A stretch of DNA of 64,000 nt from Chryseobacterium capnotolerans (lineage in GTDB: Bacteria; Bacteroidota; Bacteroidia; Flavobacteriales; Weeksellaceae): assembly GCF_021278965.1 (NCBI RefSeq), contig NZ_CP065589.1:1989001-2053000 (forward strand), in the 5' to 3' direction. The position numbers were made by a program, and so were the translations under genes. Below, piece after piece: positions 27,886 through 36,427 of this stretch (positions are counted from its first letter, which is position 1; every line of letters begins with the position of its first letter). The notes under the pieces were generated by a model. That model saw only the letters and a list, made by a program, of their open reading frames with translations. It searched no databases and had not been told where the DNA came from.

Positions 27886-28214
27886 TCCCTCGCTGGCGCG
27901 AGCTTCTAGCTCGTGTCCTAAATGAAATAACAATAAACAAAGCTAACTTTATGAGTTAGCTTTGTTATTTACTCCAATTCTTTAATTTTATACTATGAGC
28001 AGAAAATATAAATTTCATGAAAAAGAGGGAGCATACTTTATAAGTTTTGCTACGGTATTCTGGATTGATGTTTTTACGAGAATGGAGTATTTTGATATTG
28101 TTATTAAGAGTAGCCTGTAAATTATTGTAATGATTATCAGGAGATAATAGAAATAGATGTAAATTTATAAAAGAATGTTTGACGAGCACGAGCAAGATGC
28201 TCGCGCTAGCGGGG
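27886..28214 (+). mobile_element. RAYT element 3, internally deleted remnant
   Basis: The left REP is at 27886-27919 and the right REP at 28184-28214. The interior keeps the first ~110 bp of the transposase gene (from ATG at 27995: MSRKYKFHEKEGAYFISFAT) and then jumps directly to its last ~60 bp (AATTATTGTAATGATTATCA onward). The middle, with both catalytic motifs, is gone. It is a non-autonomous, MITE-like derivative that still has both ends. Confidence 0.85.
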
Positions 28215-28258
28215 AATTCCTGAAAGAGGATGTTATTAATCTAAAATTTCCAAATAGT

Positions 28259-28963
28259 ATGAATTTTAAGAGTAAAATATTTATAATTTTATTATCCTCT
28301 TTATTACTTACGAATTGTAAGGAGGAAATGAAAAAATGTGTAAGTCAATCAACCGATACTAATGTAAAACTATATAATGATTTAACAGATCAGTTGATAC
28401 CTTATTTTTTTAGAGAAGATTATTTAGGTGAAAAAAGATATTTTGATAGTTTAAGAGTTCACGATGATGATTTATATATCGAAGAGAAGACAAAAGCGCA
28501 CAACGAAATTTTTAATCATCCTGAAAAATTTTGCAATTTGTATATAGATTCTACTAAAAGTAAAAATACATATTTTGCTACAAGTAGTAAAAACTTTATT
28601 ACAGGTCATCCCGAAGCTCATATAAATGACATAAAAAGTAGGAAGGAGCTTTTAAAAGAATTTTCCAGTAATACAGATATTATTAAAAAATTAAGTACAC
28701 GAAGTTCTATAAAAGCAAATCAATTTAATTTGTGTACGGCAAAAGTCCTAGATCTGGCAGAGTATGATAAACATACAAATGAATGTGAGATAGGTGTTGT
28801 CTATTTTTCAGAGATTGTATTTGATCCTTCTAAAAAAATAGCATTAGTTTTTGTTGACCATCGTATAAAAAAAGATTATTACGGTAGAAATGGTATATTT
28901 AAACTAAGATTGCATGATAATTATTGGGAAATAGAAGATTTTATGTTAGTGTCAACTTCCTAA
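28259..28963 (+). CDS. Hypothetical lipoprotein between RAYT elements 3 and 4
   Basis: The ATG at 28259 gives 234 residues with a clear lipoprotein signal (IFIILLSSLLLTNCKEE; Cys about residue 20). An in-frame start at 28175 would read through the REP and is rejected. The mature part is hydrophilic and shows no family I recognise; the C-terminal half (CEIGVVYFSEIVFDPSKKIALVFVDHRI ... LHDNYWEIEDFMLVS) looks like a small alpha/beta fold with a final strand pair, as in many secreted accessory proteins. It begins 45 nt after the right REP of element 3, so any promoter must be very short or lie within the REP. Confidence 0.7.
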   Translation: MNFKSKIFIILLSSLLLTNCKEEMKKCVSQSTDTNVKLYNDLTDQLIPYFFREDYLGEKRYFDSLRVHDDDLYIEEKTKAHNEIFNHPEKFCNLYIDSTKSKNTYFATSSKNFITGHPEAHINDIKSRKELLKEFSSNTDIIKKLSTRSSIKANQFNLCTAKVLDLAEYDKHTNECEIGVVYFSEIVFDPSKKIALVFVDHRIKKDYYGRNGIFKLRLHDNYWEIEDFMLVSTS

Positions 28964-29010
28964 TTTCCGGCTCTTTTCTTTTTTCTCATGAAATTTAGAA
29001 GAAGAAACCC

Positions 29011-29077
29011 CGCTGCGCAAAGTCTCCCGACTTTGAGCAGATAAATAAACAAACCCCTCGCAAATTGCGAGGGGTTT
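29011..29077 (+). terminator. Hairpin plus strong terminator after the lipoprotein gene
   Basis: A hairpin of a different type (GCAAAGTC-TCCC-GACTTTG) lies at about 29017-29035. A perfect stem follows at 29051-29077 (AAACCCCTCGC, loop AAATT, GCGAGGGGTTT). Confidence 0.75.
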
Positions 29078-29114
29078 CTGTTTTAAACAGCAAGCGTATT
29101 AGAAAGTGTTTGTT

Positions 29115-29203
29115 TTAATCTTTGTTTTGTAACAAGTCCGTCAATAATTGAGAATACAGATTTTTTTCGTTCTCTTCCAACTGTTCAATGAGTTGTATTT
29201 TTC
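29115..29203 (-). pseudogene. 3'-terminal gene fragment cut by RAYT element 4
   Basis: On the minus strand a frame is open from the REP at 29203 to a stop at 29115-29117 and encodes GKIQLIEQLEENEKNLYSQL followed by LTDLLQNKD. This reads like the coiled-coil tail of a regulator or transposition protein (compare the tail of the XRE protein at 36926). The 5' part is absent because the REP of element 4 abuts it. Confidence 0.5.
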
Positions 29204-29505
29204 CCCTCGCTGGCCCGAGCTTCTAGCTCCTGTCCTAAATGGAAATAACAATAAACAAAGCTAAATTTATGAGTTAGCTTTGTTATTTACTTCAATTCTT
29301 TAATTTTATACTATGAGCAGAAAATATATATATCATGAAATATATTCCTCAAAATCCCGTTGAAAGTGGTTTTGTTATGGAACGATGGGAGTGGAAGTAT
29401 AGTAGTGCTAGAAATTATTGTGATGATTATCAGGAGATCTTGGAAATAGATGTAAATTTATAAAAATATTTGATGAGCACGAGCAAGATGCTCGCGCCAA
29501 CGGGG
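29203..29505 (+). mobile_element. RAYT element 4, internally deleted remnant
   Basis: The left REP is at 29203-29234, the AACAAAGCTA hairpin at about 29256-29290, and the right REP at 29475-29505. The gene keeps its ATG (29313) and about 27 bp, then joins the segment that encodes YIPQNPVESGFVMERWEWKY to the end (29463). The deletion endpoints differ from element 3, so the two remnants arose independently. Confidence 0.85.
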
Positions 29506-29718
29506 AAAATCAAATTATAAGATGATCCCTGTGGTAACCGGAATTTCAGACGATCAGTTTACAGAAATTGTAAAAGCAGATTTTTGAAAGATAAAAAGAT
29601 TGTACAGAAAGGAGCTTACAGTCTTCTGATGATGCTGAAGAATAAAGCAGAATAATCATTATCAATATATGCTTTAAAGAAAAAGGTTTTGTTTACTAAA
29701 ATAAACAGAACCTTTTTT
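29503..29718 (+). pseudogene. Duplicated 3' end of a cusB-type gene with its terminator
   Basis: From GGGGAAAATC at 29501-29510 the sequence follows the last ~150 bp of the cusB-type gene (24889-25042) and its terminator (25071-25108). There are scattered substitutions, many silent (e.g. GTAACA versus GTAACC, ATCGTA versus ATTGTA), so this is probably the tail of a paralogue and not a fresh copy. A T run (29581-29585) is one base short, which breaks the frame. The right REP of element 4 joins it directly. The two copies bracket the whole RAYT array as direct repeats about 4.6 kb apart. Confidence 0.85.
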
Positions 29719-29859
29719 ATTTAACCACAAAAGCTGCAACAGTTTTGGAAGGCTTTAATTATTTTAAGTTAAAAAGTTTTGCGTATTAGAAGTTCACTTA
29801 AGTTTTGAAAAATCAAAGATTTTTCATTTTTACTCTAATACTTTCAAACCCTCAGACCC

Positions 29860-30417
29860 TCAAACCCTCAAACTCCCCCTAAACCCTCTCGCAGCATAAT
29901 AAGAATCTGCACCGTTATGATAATAGAATACAGTATTGTAGCGTCTGTCGCAGAAAACAGCGCCTCCGAGTTCCCGGATTGAAGCAGGAGTTTGTACCCA
30001 GCTGGAAGTTTTCTGATCAAATTTTCCTAATTCCTGAAGGTGGCGGTATTGTTCTTCGGTTAAAATATCAATGCCCATTTCTGAAGCTTTATCAATGGCG
30101 TTGCTTTCCGGTTTGTTGGCTTTTCTTGATTCCCAGGCAGGATAATCATAGCAAAGGCTTCTGCGTTTCGGACTTTCAGGCGAACAATCGAAGAAGATAT
30201 ATTCATCTGTTTTTTGGTTATAATCCACGACATCAGGTTCACCTTCTGTTTCTTCCATTTCGTTTAAAGACCATAGTTTTTCAAGGTTAGATTCTAATTT
30301 GGATTGAATCTTTTCCCATTTCAGGTCTTTGTGGCGGGGCATATTTTTTTCAAAACGGGCTTTCAGTACTTTTAAAAGGGCTTCGCTTTGTTCGGGAGTT
30401 AAGGATTTCTTTTTCAT
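29860..30417 (-). CDS. DUF4256-domain protein
   Basis: A 185-residue soluble protein. Residues 45-75 (LWSLNEMEETEGEPDVVDYNQKTDEYIFFDCSPESP) and the end (SIRELGGAVFCDRRYNTVFYYHNGADSYYAARGFRG) match my memory of the DUF4256 family, whose function is unknown. Conserved histidine, tyrosine and acidic residues suggest an enzyme or ligand-binding fold. It is the last gene of a same-strand group behind an ArsR regulator. Confidence 0.75.
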   Translation of the reverse strand: MKKKSLTPEQSEALLKVLKARFEKNMPRHKDLKWEKIQSKLESNLEKLWSLNEMEETEGEPDVVDYNQKTDEYIFFDCSPESPKRRSLCYDYPAWESRKANKPESNAIDKASEMGIDILTEEQYRHLQELGKFDQKTSSWVQTPASIRELGGAVFCDRRYNTVFYYHNGADSYYAARGFRGSLRV

Positions 30418-30688
30418 GTTAAATTTTGTTTGTTTGTTCTTTTGAATTAATTGATGGATGTTGTTGGCAATCGCAAAGGGGCAAGAGGCTTTTGAGGCTG
30501 GAAGTATTTTTAAGGGGCAAGAATTTTATCTCCGATAAAATTGAATGCTGCATACTTTCATGTCATATTTGCTGAAAATCTTAGATTTTCTTGCGCCTTA
30601 AAAACAGCATTAGGTTTTAATTCTTAGCGTCTTAGCGATATTCCAACAAAATCAATGTAATTATCGGCATAAAATTTTTAATTGTGTG
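30418..30688. other. Intergenic space without a gene
   Basis: About 270 bp between the DUF4256 and DoxX genes. I see short repeats of the type common in this genome (GGGGCAAGA at 30478 and 30512; CTTAGCGTCTTAGCG near 30624) but no gene and no strong terminator. Confidence 0.5.
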
Positions 30689-31087
30689 TTAGTTGTTGAG
30701 CGAGATTTTTCTGTTGGCAGGTCTGAAATACCATGAAATAATAACCAATACAAAAAGCAATACAGCAGGAAAGGTTCTTCCGGCGGTATCTCCCACAATA
30801 AGGTGTGAGATTACAGCTCCAGACATCACGAAGAAAAACCCTGCATAAGCCCATTCTTTTAATAGTAATTGTTTCGGGATAAGAATAGCAATAACGCCCA
30901 ATAGTTTCCATACTCCGATGATGGTCATAAGATAAGCCGGATAGCCCAGATTGGTAAAATTAGCAAGCTCATCCTTATTTTTCATAAGCTGAACAATGGC
31001 GGTAGAGACCATGCCTAATGCCATCCAGAGCGTAAAGATCCAATAAATGATTCTTTTTCTTTTTTCTGATTTGTTTGATGTTTCCAT
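30689..31087 (-). CDS. DoxX-family membrane protein
   Basis: A 132-residue integral membrane protein with four hydrophobic helices. The motif NLGYPAYLMTIIGVWKLLGVIAILIP is typical of DoxX-like proteins, as is the charged end of helix 2. Function within the family is poorly defined (quinone-linked or redox stress roles are described for relatives). It sits in the ArsR-SRPBCC-YdeI group, where DoxX genes often occur. Confidence 0.85.
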   Translation of the reverse strand: METSNKSEKRKRIIYWIFTLWMALGMVSTAIVQLMKNKDELANFTNLGYPAYLMTIIGVWKLLGVIAILIPKQLLLKEWAYAGFFFVMSGAVISHLIVGDTAGRTFPAVLLFVLVIISWYFRPANRKISLNN

Positions 31088-31104
31088 AGTAATTGTTTTT
31101 GTGA

Positions 31105-31683
31105 TTAGTCGTTAAGGCCTTTTCCTTCAAGGATCTGAGGAATGCATTTTTCGATTCTTGCTTCCCTGGTTTTGGATTGTTTTGCGGAGGAAAAGTGGAG
31201 TAGGTAAGCTCTTTGCCGGCCTGGTGTTAAGGATTCAAAAGCTTCTTTTAATACAGCATCCTGATCGAGTCTGTTTTGAAATTCTTCAACCATTTCAAAA
31301 TCTTTGGTTGTCTTCATTTCAACCTTCACTCCGGATTCTTCAATCTCAACCGCTTCAAACATATACGCCCGAAGTTCCTTTTTAAGATCGTGGATCTGTT
31401 GCACTTCTGTAAAACGGATCTGTCTTGCTGCCTGTACATTTTCAGACTGCTGAATAAGAATCTGGTCGGGATCTTTCATCAAAGCACCTTTAAAAAAGAG
31501 TAGGGCGCAATATTCTTTAAATCCGTGAATTAAAAATATATTTTTACCTTCATAGGTATAACACGGGCAGCCCCATTTTAAATCCTCTACCAATTCGGTA
31601 CTTAGGGCAATGGTTCTTAATGCTTCAAATTCTTCTTTCCACTGTGTGGCTTTATCGAAGAAAAAATCAACTTTTGGATTCAT
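31105..31683 (-). CDS. YdeI/OmpD-associated (DUF1801-type) protein
   Basis: A 192-residue soluble protein. The N-terminal domain (LKWGCPCYTYEGKNIFLIHGFKEYCALLFFKGALM) is the DUF1801/YdhG-like fold. The C-terminal part (FESLTPGRQRAYLLHFSSAKQSKTREARIEKCIPQIL) is the OmdA/YdeI signature. The role is unknown. The gene lies 17 nt upstream of the DoxX gene and is likely cotranscribed with it. Confidence 0.85.
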   Translation of the reverse strand: MNPKVDFFFDKATQWKEEFEALRTIALSTELVEDLKWGCPCYTYEGKNIFLIHGFKEYCALLFFKGALMKDPDQILIQQSENVQAARQIRFTEVQQIHDLKKELRAYMFEAVEIEESGVKVEMKTTKDFEMVEEFQNRLDQDAVLKEAFESLTPGRQRAYLLHFSSAKQSKTREARIEKCIPQILEGKGLND

Positions 31684-31693
31684 GGGGGTAAGT

Positions 31694-31877
31694 TTTAGGG
31701 TTCTAGGGTTTGAGAGTATTAGAGTAGGAGCGTGATAACGTTCAAAGTTTGATGATTAAAGTTCAAGGTTGTTATCCTTTCACTGATGATTGACGATTCA
31801 CTTGCGAAGCAAAATTCACTATTGACATATACAAGTTAAACTTTGACATCATCATCTCTCATCTCTTCGTTTATTAT
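31694..31877. repeat. Dispersed repeat, copy A
   Basis: This intergenic stretch and 32360-32548 share blocks in the same order: GGGTTTGAGAGTATTAGAG, GTTATCCTTTC (or GGTATCCTTTC), TGATGATTGACGATTCACTT, GCGAAGCAAAATT, and CTCTCATCTCTTCGT at the end. A shorter inverted relative (CTCTAATACTTTCAAACCCT) lies at 29833-29852. The element has spread between the genes of this group. Confidence 0.75.
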
Positions 31878-32342
31878 CTATTGGTCTCTAAACAGCTCCT
31901 GCAAACGATTATGCGCCCTATTAATTCCCTGCGCAAACGGCATTTTCAGATGTTGGTCTCTGAAGTCTACGGATTTGTATATCGTCTGAATTGTGATTTT
32001 GCTGGTGGTATCCGTTAATTTTTCAAATTCTAAAAACTCAATCTGAACTGGAAAAGGTGTGTTTTCCATCTGGAATGTTCTTATAATTTTCTCATTTTCA
32101 ACAATGTCATGAATGGTTCCGTTAGCACTAAACATTACTTCTCCCTGAGGATTAGAAGTTTCGAAACGGTAACTTCCATGTTGTTTATTTTCAAACTTGG
32201 TCACTTTGGTTCCCATCCATTGTTCAAAAAGTTCAGCTTCTGTATACGCTTTGAAAAGCAATTCTACAGGAAGATCAAATTCTCTGATGATGAAGATTTC
32301 CTGTTTTCCGTCTTCTGCGTGGATTTTTGTTTTAAGTTCCAT
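31878..32342 (-). CDS. SRPBCC-domain (AHSA1-like) protein
   Basis: A 154-residue START/Bet v 1-like protein: REFDLPVELLFKAYTEAELFEQWMG at residues 20-44, YRFETSNPQGEVMFSANGTIHDIVENEKI, and the closing helix GINRAHNRLQELF. Such AHSA1-type ligand-binding proteins are very often encoded right after an ArsR regulator, as here. Ligand and role are unknown. Confidence 0.9.
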   Translation of the reverse strand: MELKTKIHAEDGKQEIFIIREFDLPVELLFKAYTEAELFEQWMGTKVTKFENKQHGSYRFETSNPQGEVMFSANGTIHDIVENEKIIRTFQMENTPFPVQIEFLEFEKLTDTTSKITIQTIYKSVDFRDQHLKMPFAQGINRAHNRLQELFRDQ

Positions 32343-32359
32343 ATTTTGAGGTTGGTGTT

Positions 32360-32548
32360 TTGGGGTTTGAGAGTATTAGAGTATTAGAGTATTAGAGTAT
32401 TAGAGTATTAGAGTATTAGAGTATTAGAGTGGAACGTTTAAGGTTGGTATCCTTTCCTTGATGATTGACGATTCACTTGCGAAGCAAAATTGACTATTGA
32501 CACCCACAATTTAAACTTTGCACTCATTGTCTCTCATCTCTTCGTCTA
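32360..32548. repeat. Dispersed repeat, copy B, with an 8-bp tandem array
   Basis: This is the second copy of the repeat at 31694-31877. At 32371-32430 the unit GAGTATTA is repeated about 7.5 times in tandem, where copy A has only about 1.5 units. The array therefore looks like a recent slippage expansion and should vary between strains. Confidence 0.85.
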
Positions 32549-32884
32549 TTATCTATCTGTCTTATGTAAGTCTTGGTATGCTTTCATCACACTTTCCAGC
32601 TTATTGAATTTCTCATCCCACATTTGGCGGAATGGCTCTATAAAGTCGGCTATTTCTTTCATTTTATGGGGATTGAGGTGGTACGTAATTTCACGGCCGT
32701 TTTGTTCTGATCTCAGTAACTCACATTCTGTAAGGATCTGAAGATGCTTGGAAACGGTAGGTCTTGCGGTATCGAAATTGGAAGCAATGGCTCCTGCAGT
32801 CATGGATTGAGCAGCCACCAGCATCAATATGGATCTTCTGGTAGGGTCTGCGATCGCCTGGAATACATCTCTTCTTAAATTCAT
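32549..32884 (-). CDS. ArsR-family transcriptional repressor
   Basis: A 111-residue winged-helix protein: [18 protein letters not shown], the recognition region [18 protein letters not shown], and the wing [20 protein letters not shown]. It lacks the usual metal-binding CxC, so it belongs to the SRPBCC-linked, non-metal branch of ArsR. It heads the group SRPBCC, YdeI, DoxX, DUF4256 and probably represses it through the twin palindromes just upstream. Confidence 0.9.
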   Translation of the reverse strand: MNLRRDVFQAIADPTRRSILMLVAAQSMTAGAIASNFDTARPTVSKHLQILTECELLRSEQNGREITYHLNPHKMKEIADFIEPFRQMWDEKFNKLESVMKAYQDLHKTDR

Positions 32885-32887
32885 TGT

Positions 32888-32929
32888 GTAGTTATTTGAC
32901 TACAAATATATGTGTAGTTATTTAGCTAC
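32888..32929 (-). promoter_or_regulatory. Twin operator of the ArsR gene
   Basis: Two palindromes in direct repeat with a 26-bp period: GTAGTTATTTGACTAC (32888-32903) and GTAGTTATTTAGCTAC (32914-32929). They start 4 nt before the arsR start codon (ATG on the minus strand at 32884), where an autoregulator would bind. Confidence 0.75.
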
Positions 32930-33011
32930 GCAAGTTTTTAATGAAGAAATTTATATTTTTTATAACGGTAGTTCTCTATATACAAGGATATTCAGTAGTT
33001 AGATTAAATAA

Positions 33012-34663
33012 TTATGTTTTGGGATCAATATATCTTAATTTCTGAATACCTTCTAATGTAAGAAATTCTGAATGTCTTCCACTTCTAGTTTCTCCAATTG
33101 CATTTGTTCTTCGAGTAGAAGTAAATAATATACACCCTTTAATAGCTCGAGTTATTCCTACATAATGAAGATTTAAATCTTGAGTATAATTAGGATATAT
33201 AGGATTATCAAAATCATTATTTTTTCCTGGACGTTTAGCAGGAAGCACCCATTCATATAAATCTAAATGTATAATCAAATCAAATTCTAACCCTTTTGAT
33301 TTATGTAATGTCATAATTACTAATTCCTCACTACCTGCAGATCTATATGAATCCAACTCTTCTTTATTATTTAAGACACTATCCAACAGGTTTATAGATT
33401 CATCATTTGATAGTTTGGGGGCAATAATATTAGCTATATCAATAAATTGCTCTTTTAATTTTGTAATATCAATATTTCCTGATGCTATAATGTAATCAAT
33501 ATTTTTTTTTACTTTTTTCAGTTCTTCAATCTCTCTTTTTAGGAGTTTATCATAGGAGGTAAAAACTTCAATAATATCAATAAATTTATGACTGATATTA
33601 AAAACGTAATGTAATAAATTAGAAAAGATTAGTGACCAAATATTAAGATTACTATCTAGATCATTACTTATAAAATATCTATTTGGTGTTTTTAATGAAT
33701 TAACAAGGATTTTTGCAGTGCTTTTTCCCCTGACTAATAAAGCAATTTGGTTATTATGCTTTATATCAAAATATTTTTTAGCCTAATTAAATTTTTATCT
33801 AAAAAATTTGCAATTGAGCTTTCATCTCCTTCTGTTTCGAAATGATATACTCTAGATTCAACATTAGGAATCATAACTGCTTTATCATTTAATAAATAAT
33901 TGGAATAGTTTATAATTGATGGATGACACCTATGATTCTTATCAAGTATAAATTGTTCAAAAGTATCATTTTCTGATAGTTCTTTCAGAAATTTAGCATC
34001 TTTACCAGAAAAAGCATATATTGACTGATTTAGATCACCTACGGCAATAGCATTAGCACCTAGGTTTTTAATTTTTAAAAAAATATCGTGTTGATGCTGC
34101 CCAGAATCCTGATATTCGTCAATATACATAAACTTATATTTAGCCTTAATATAATTTTGACAGGCTATAGATTGGTCTAGTACATAGTTTGAAAATAATC
34201 CAATGGTTTCTATTAAAATTATTCCATTTAAAAAATAGTTGACTAAAATATTAAGCTTTTCTTTGTCCAAGTCGGTTAATAGAAGATTCCTATCAATCCA
34301 ATCTAAGCTTTCATTTTCAAAATTTTCTAATGAATCTTTCTTAATAATCTTTATATCGGTAGAAGGAATACCAAACAACAATTTTCCAAAAGGTATTAAA
34401 ACTTCTGAAAGATTAAACTTATCAATAGTGCCAAAAAATGATGATTTAGGATTTTCTCCGTTTGAAAGACATCTATTTTTTAATTCTGTACTAGCTTTAT
34501 TTGTATAGGAAATAGCAATTACACCTTCATGTTCTTTTAAATTATGTAAATTTCTTTTTATTTTTTGAGAAATTACAAATGTCTTACCACTTCCAGGTGC
34601 AGCAACTACAACAGAATTACCATTATAATCTATGATTATTTTTTGTTGTTCAGTTGGCTTCAT
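33012..34663 (-). pseudogene. gajB: GajB-like UvrD/PcrA-type helicase, frameshifted
   Basis: The N-terminal frame (34663 to about 33778) has the SF1 helicase motifs Walker A VVAAPGSGKT (residues 19-28), AISYTNKASTELK, FMYIDEYQDSGQ (Walker B, about 179-189) and GDLNQSIYAFSGKD. The frame then stops early. The other frame continues with DIKHNNQIALLVRG, LVIMTLHKSKGLEFDLII (motif V) and LHYVGITRAIKG (motif VI) down to 33012. One more T in the run 33774-33779 joins them (NLIRLKKYFDIKHNNQ). The full protein would be about 550 residues. It follows the OLD-family gene with a 1-nt gap, which is the GajA-GajB arrangement of the Gabija anti-phage system. Confidence 0.85.
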
Positions 34664-34664
34664 G

Positions 34665-36410
34665 TTAAGAAATTAAATCTACACATCTAAATAAGGGAAT
34701 AGCTATATTATCATCTTTAAGATTTTTCAAGCAATTTTTATTTTCCTTTAAAAATTTATACATATAGATTGCCTTCTTTTTTTGCATTATTGATACTAAA
34801 TTTTTCGTTTCATTTTCGTTAAAAGATGTCTGTAAATCTTTTAAAATAGGACTGTTTACTAAATCATTTTCCAGATCTTTTTCAGACAAAAACATATTAT
34901 AACTTCTTAACTCTTCAATAATATATAATGCAGAACTTATATTTTCAGGTTGAGGAGTAATTTTTGAATCCCAAGTTGTATTATCAAGATGTTCTTCTAA
35001 AATTGCTTCAGTTTCAGGATGTTTTTCAAAACAATCTTTATAAATGGAAATGCATCTATGAATTCCTGCAAAACGATGTTTATCTTTTTTAGAGACTTTA
35101 AATATATCATTATCCGTTCTTAAAACCCAATCAATATTTAGAGCATTAAGTATTTTGGCATAGGTTTTAAAGCTAATTCCATCAACCATTAAAATACTTA
35201 TGTTTAGTCTATCTAAATCTATATCTAGTTGTTTGGCTAATGTTTTATAAAAAATTTCTTCTGAGGGTCCTTCAACAAGAAAAACAACACTAGCAAAAAA
35301 GGCTTCAGCAGGTATAATACTCATTCTATAACCAAAATCCTGAAACGCTTCATTAATTATTGGAGAACAGCCTTCTGAAGCAGCTTCTGATTTTAAATTT
35401 TTATTATAGATTCTAATTATTGAATTAGGACTAAATTCAGAGGCAATTTGAGGAGAATGTGTTGTTGTTATTACTTGCCCATACAATTCATTGTTTAAAT
35501 ACTCAGCTAATTTTCTTTGTTGATGTGGATGCAAGTGGGCTTCGGGTTCCTCAATACAAAAAATTGTTACTTCGTTTAGGTTTTCTTCTCTTAATTGATT
35601 TCTTGAGGTCCAAAGTGCTAAATATATTTGGTTTAGCCTACCATCCCCACCTATTAATACTGATTGGTCTTCAGATTTTGCTGAAATTGATACGTTATTA
35701 ATAAATGAATCCAAATTAGATGTAGCAGAATCAAAAACAATTTGTTGTTGAGAATGATGTAGTGATAACTTTGCTAATTCTTCATTAATCGTTGCGGTTG
35801 CATCTTTTACAAAATTTAATTTTGGAATGCGCTCATCTATACTTTTTAAATTTTCTTGAATCTCAGTATATAATTTATTATCAAATTCAGATTCTTCAGC
35901 AGTTCTGTTCTCTTTTGCGGTTTGAAATAAATAGTTTTTCTCTTTGTTTATATATCTTATTAAATCCCTTCTACTACTAATATATTTTAGATTTAATACT
36001 TTTCTATAGTACCTATCATCGATTTCTTCAAGTTTTTCGATTGACGCCCCACAAAATAATTTATATGATTTAGCCTTGGTTTTTGAATCTCTGTAACCTT
36101 CATATTTTATAATTAATTCATCTCCATCGCTTATTTTTCCTTTAAGTTTAGAAACTACACAGTCTTCTACTACATTTGTAAAGAAAAGTATAATCTCGAA
36201 ATTATTAGTTTCTGTAAAGGCATAAAAATCTGAATCTTGTGGCTCAATATCATAATCAGATAAGCTGCGATCTAAAAGAAGCCTAATGGCCCATATTAAA
36301 TTTGTTTTCCCAACATCATTAGAACCTATAATTAATGATTTTTCATTAAAATGTACAGTTGCATTTTTGAAATTTCTAAATCCAATTAATTTAACTTTAG
36401 CAAGTATCAT
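34665..36410 (-). CDS. gajA: GajA-like OLD-family ATPase/TOPRIM nuclease (Gabija defence)
   Basis: A 581-residue protein. The N-terminal ABC/SMC-like ATPase has Walker A at residues 29-36 (GSNDVGKT), Walker B at about 284-290 (FCIEEPEAHLHPHQ) and an H-loop (TTTHSPQIAS, about 316-324). The C-terminal TOPRIM domain has the acidic glutamate in FLVEGPSEE (E380) and the D433-x-D435 pair in LRTDND. This is the domain order and length of GajA, which forms an oligomer with the helicase GajB and cuts DNA on phage infection. The Gabija assignment rests on family knowledge. OLD-plus-UvrD pairs of other subtypes are an alternative. Confidence 0.85.
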   Translation of the reverse strand: MILAKVKLIGFRNFKNATVHFNEKSLIIGSNDVGKTNLIWAIRLLLDRSLSDYDIEPQDSDFYAFTETNNFEIILFFTNVVEDCVVSKLKGKISDGDELIIKYEGYRDSKTKAKSYKLFCGASIEKLEEIDDRYYRKVLNLKYISSRRDLIRYINKEKNYLFQTAKENRTAEESEFDNKLYTEIQENLKSIDERIPKLNFVKDATATINEELAKLSLHHSQQQIVFDSATSNLDSFINNVSISAKSEDQSVLIGGDGRLNQIYLALWTSRNQLREENLNEVTIFCIEEPEAHLHPHQQRKLAEYLNNELYGQVITTTHSPQIASEFSPNSIIRIYNKNLKSEAASEGCSPIINEAFQDFGYRMSIIPAEAFFASVVFLVEGPSEEIFYKTLAKQLDIDLDRLNISILMVDGISFKTYAKILNALNIDWVLRTDNDIFKVSKKDKHRFAGIHRCISIYKDCFEKHPETEAILEEHLDNTTWDSKITPQPENISSALYIIEELRSYNMFLSEKDLENDLVNSPILKDLQTSFNENETKNLVSIMQKKKAIYMYKFLKENKNCLKNLKDDNIAIPLFRCVDLIS

Positions 36411-36427
36411 AAAATTTTATTAATAAA

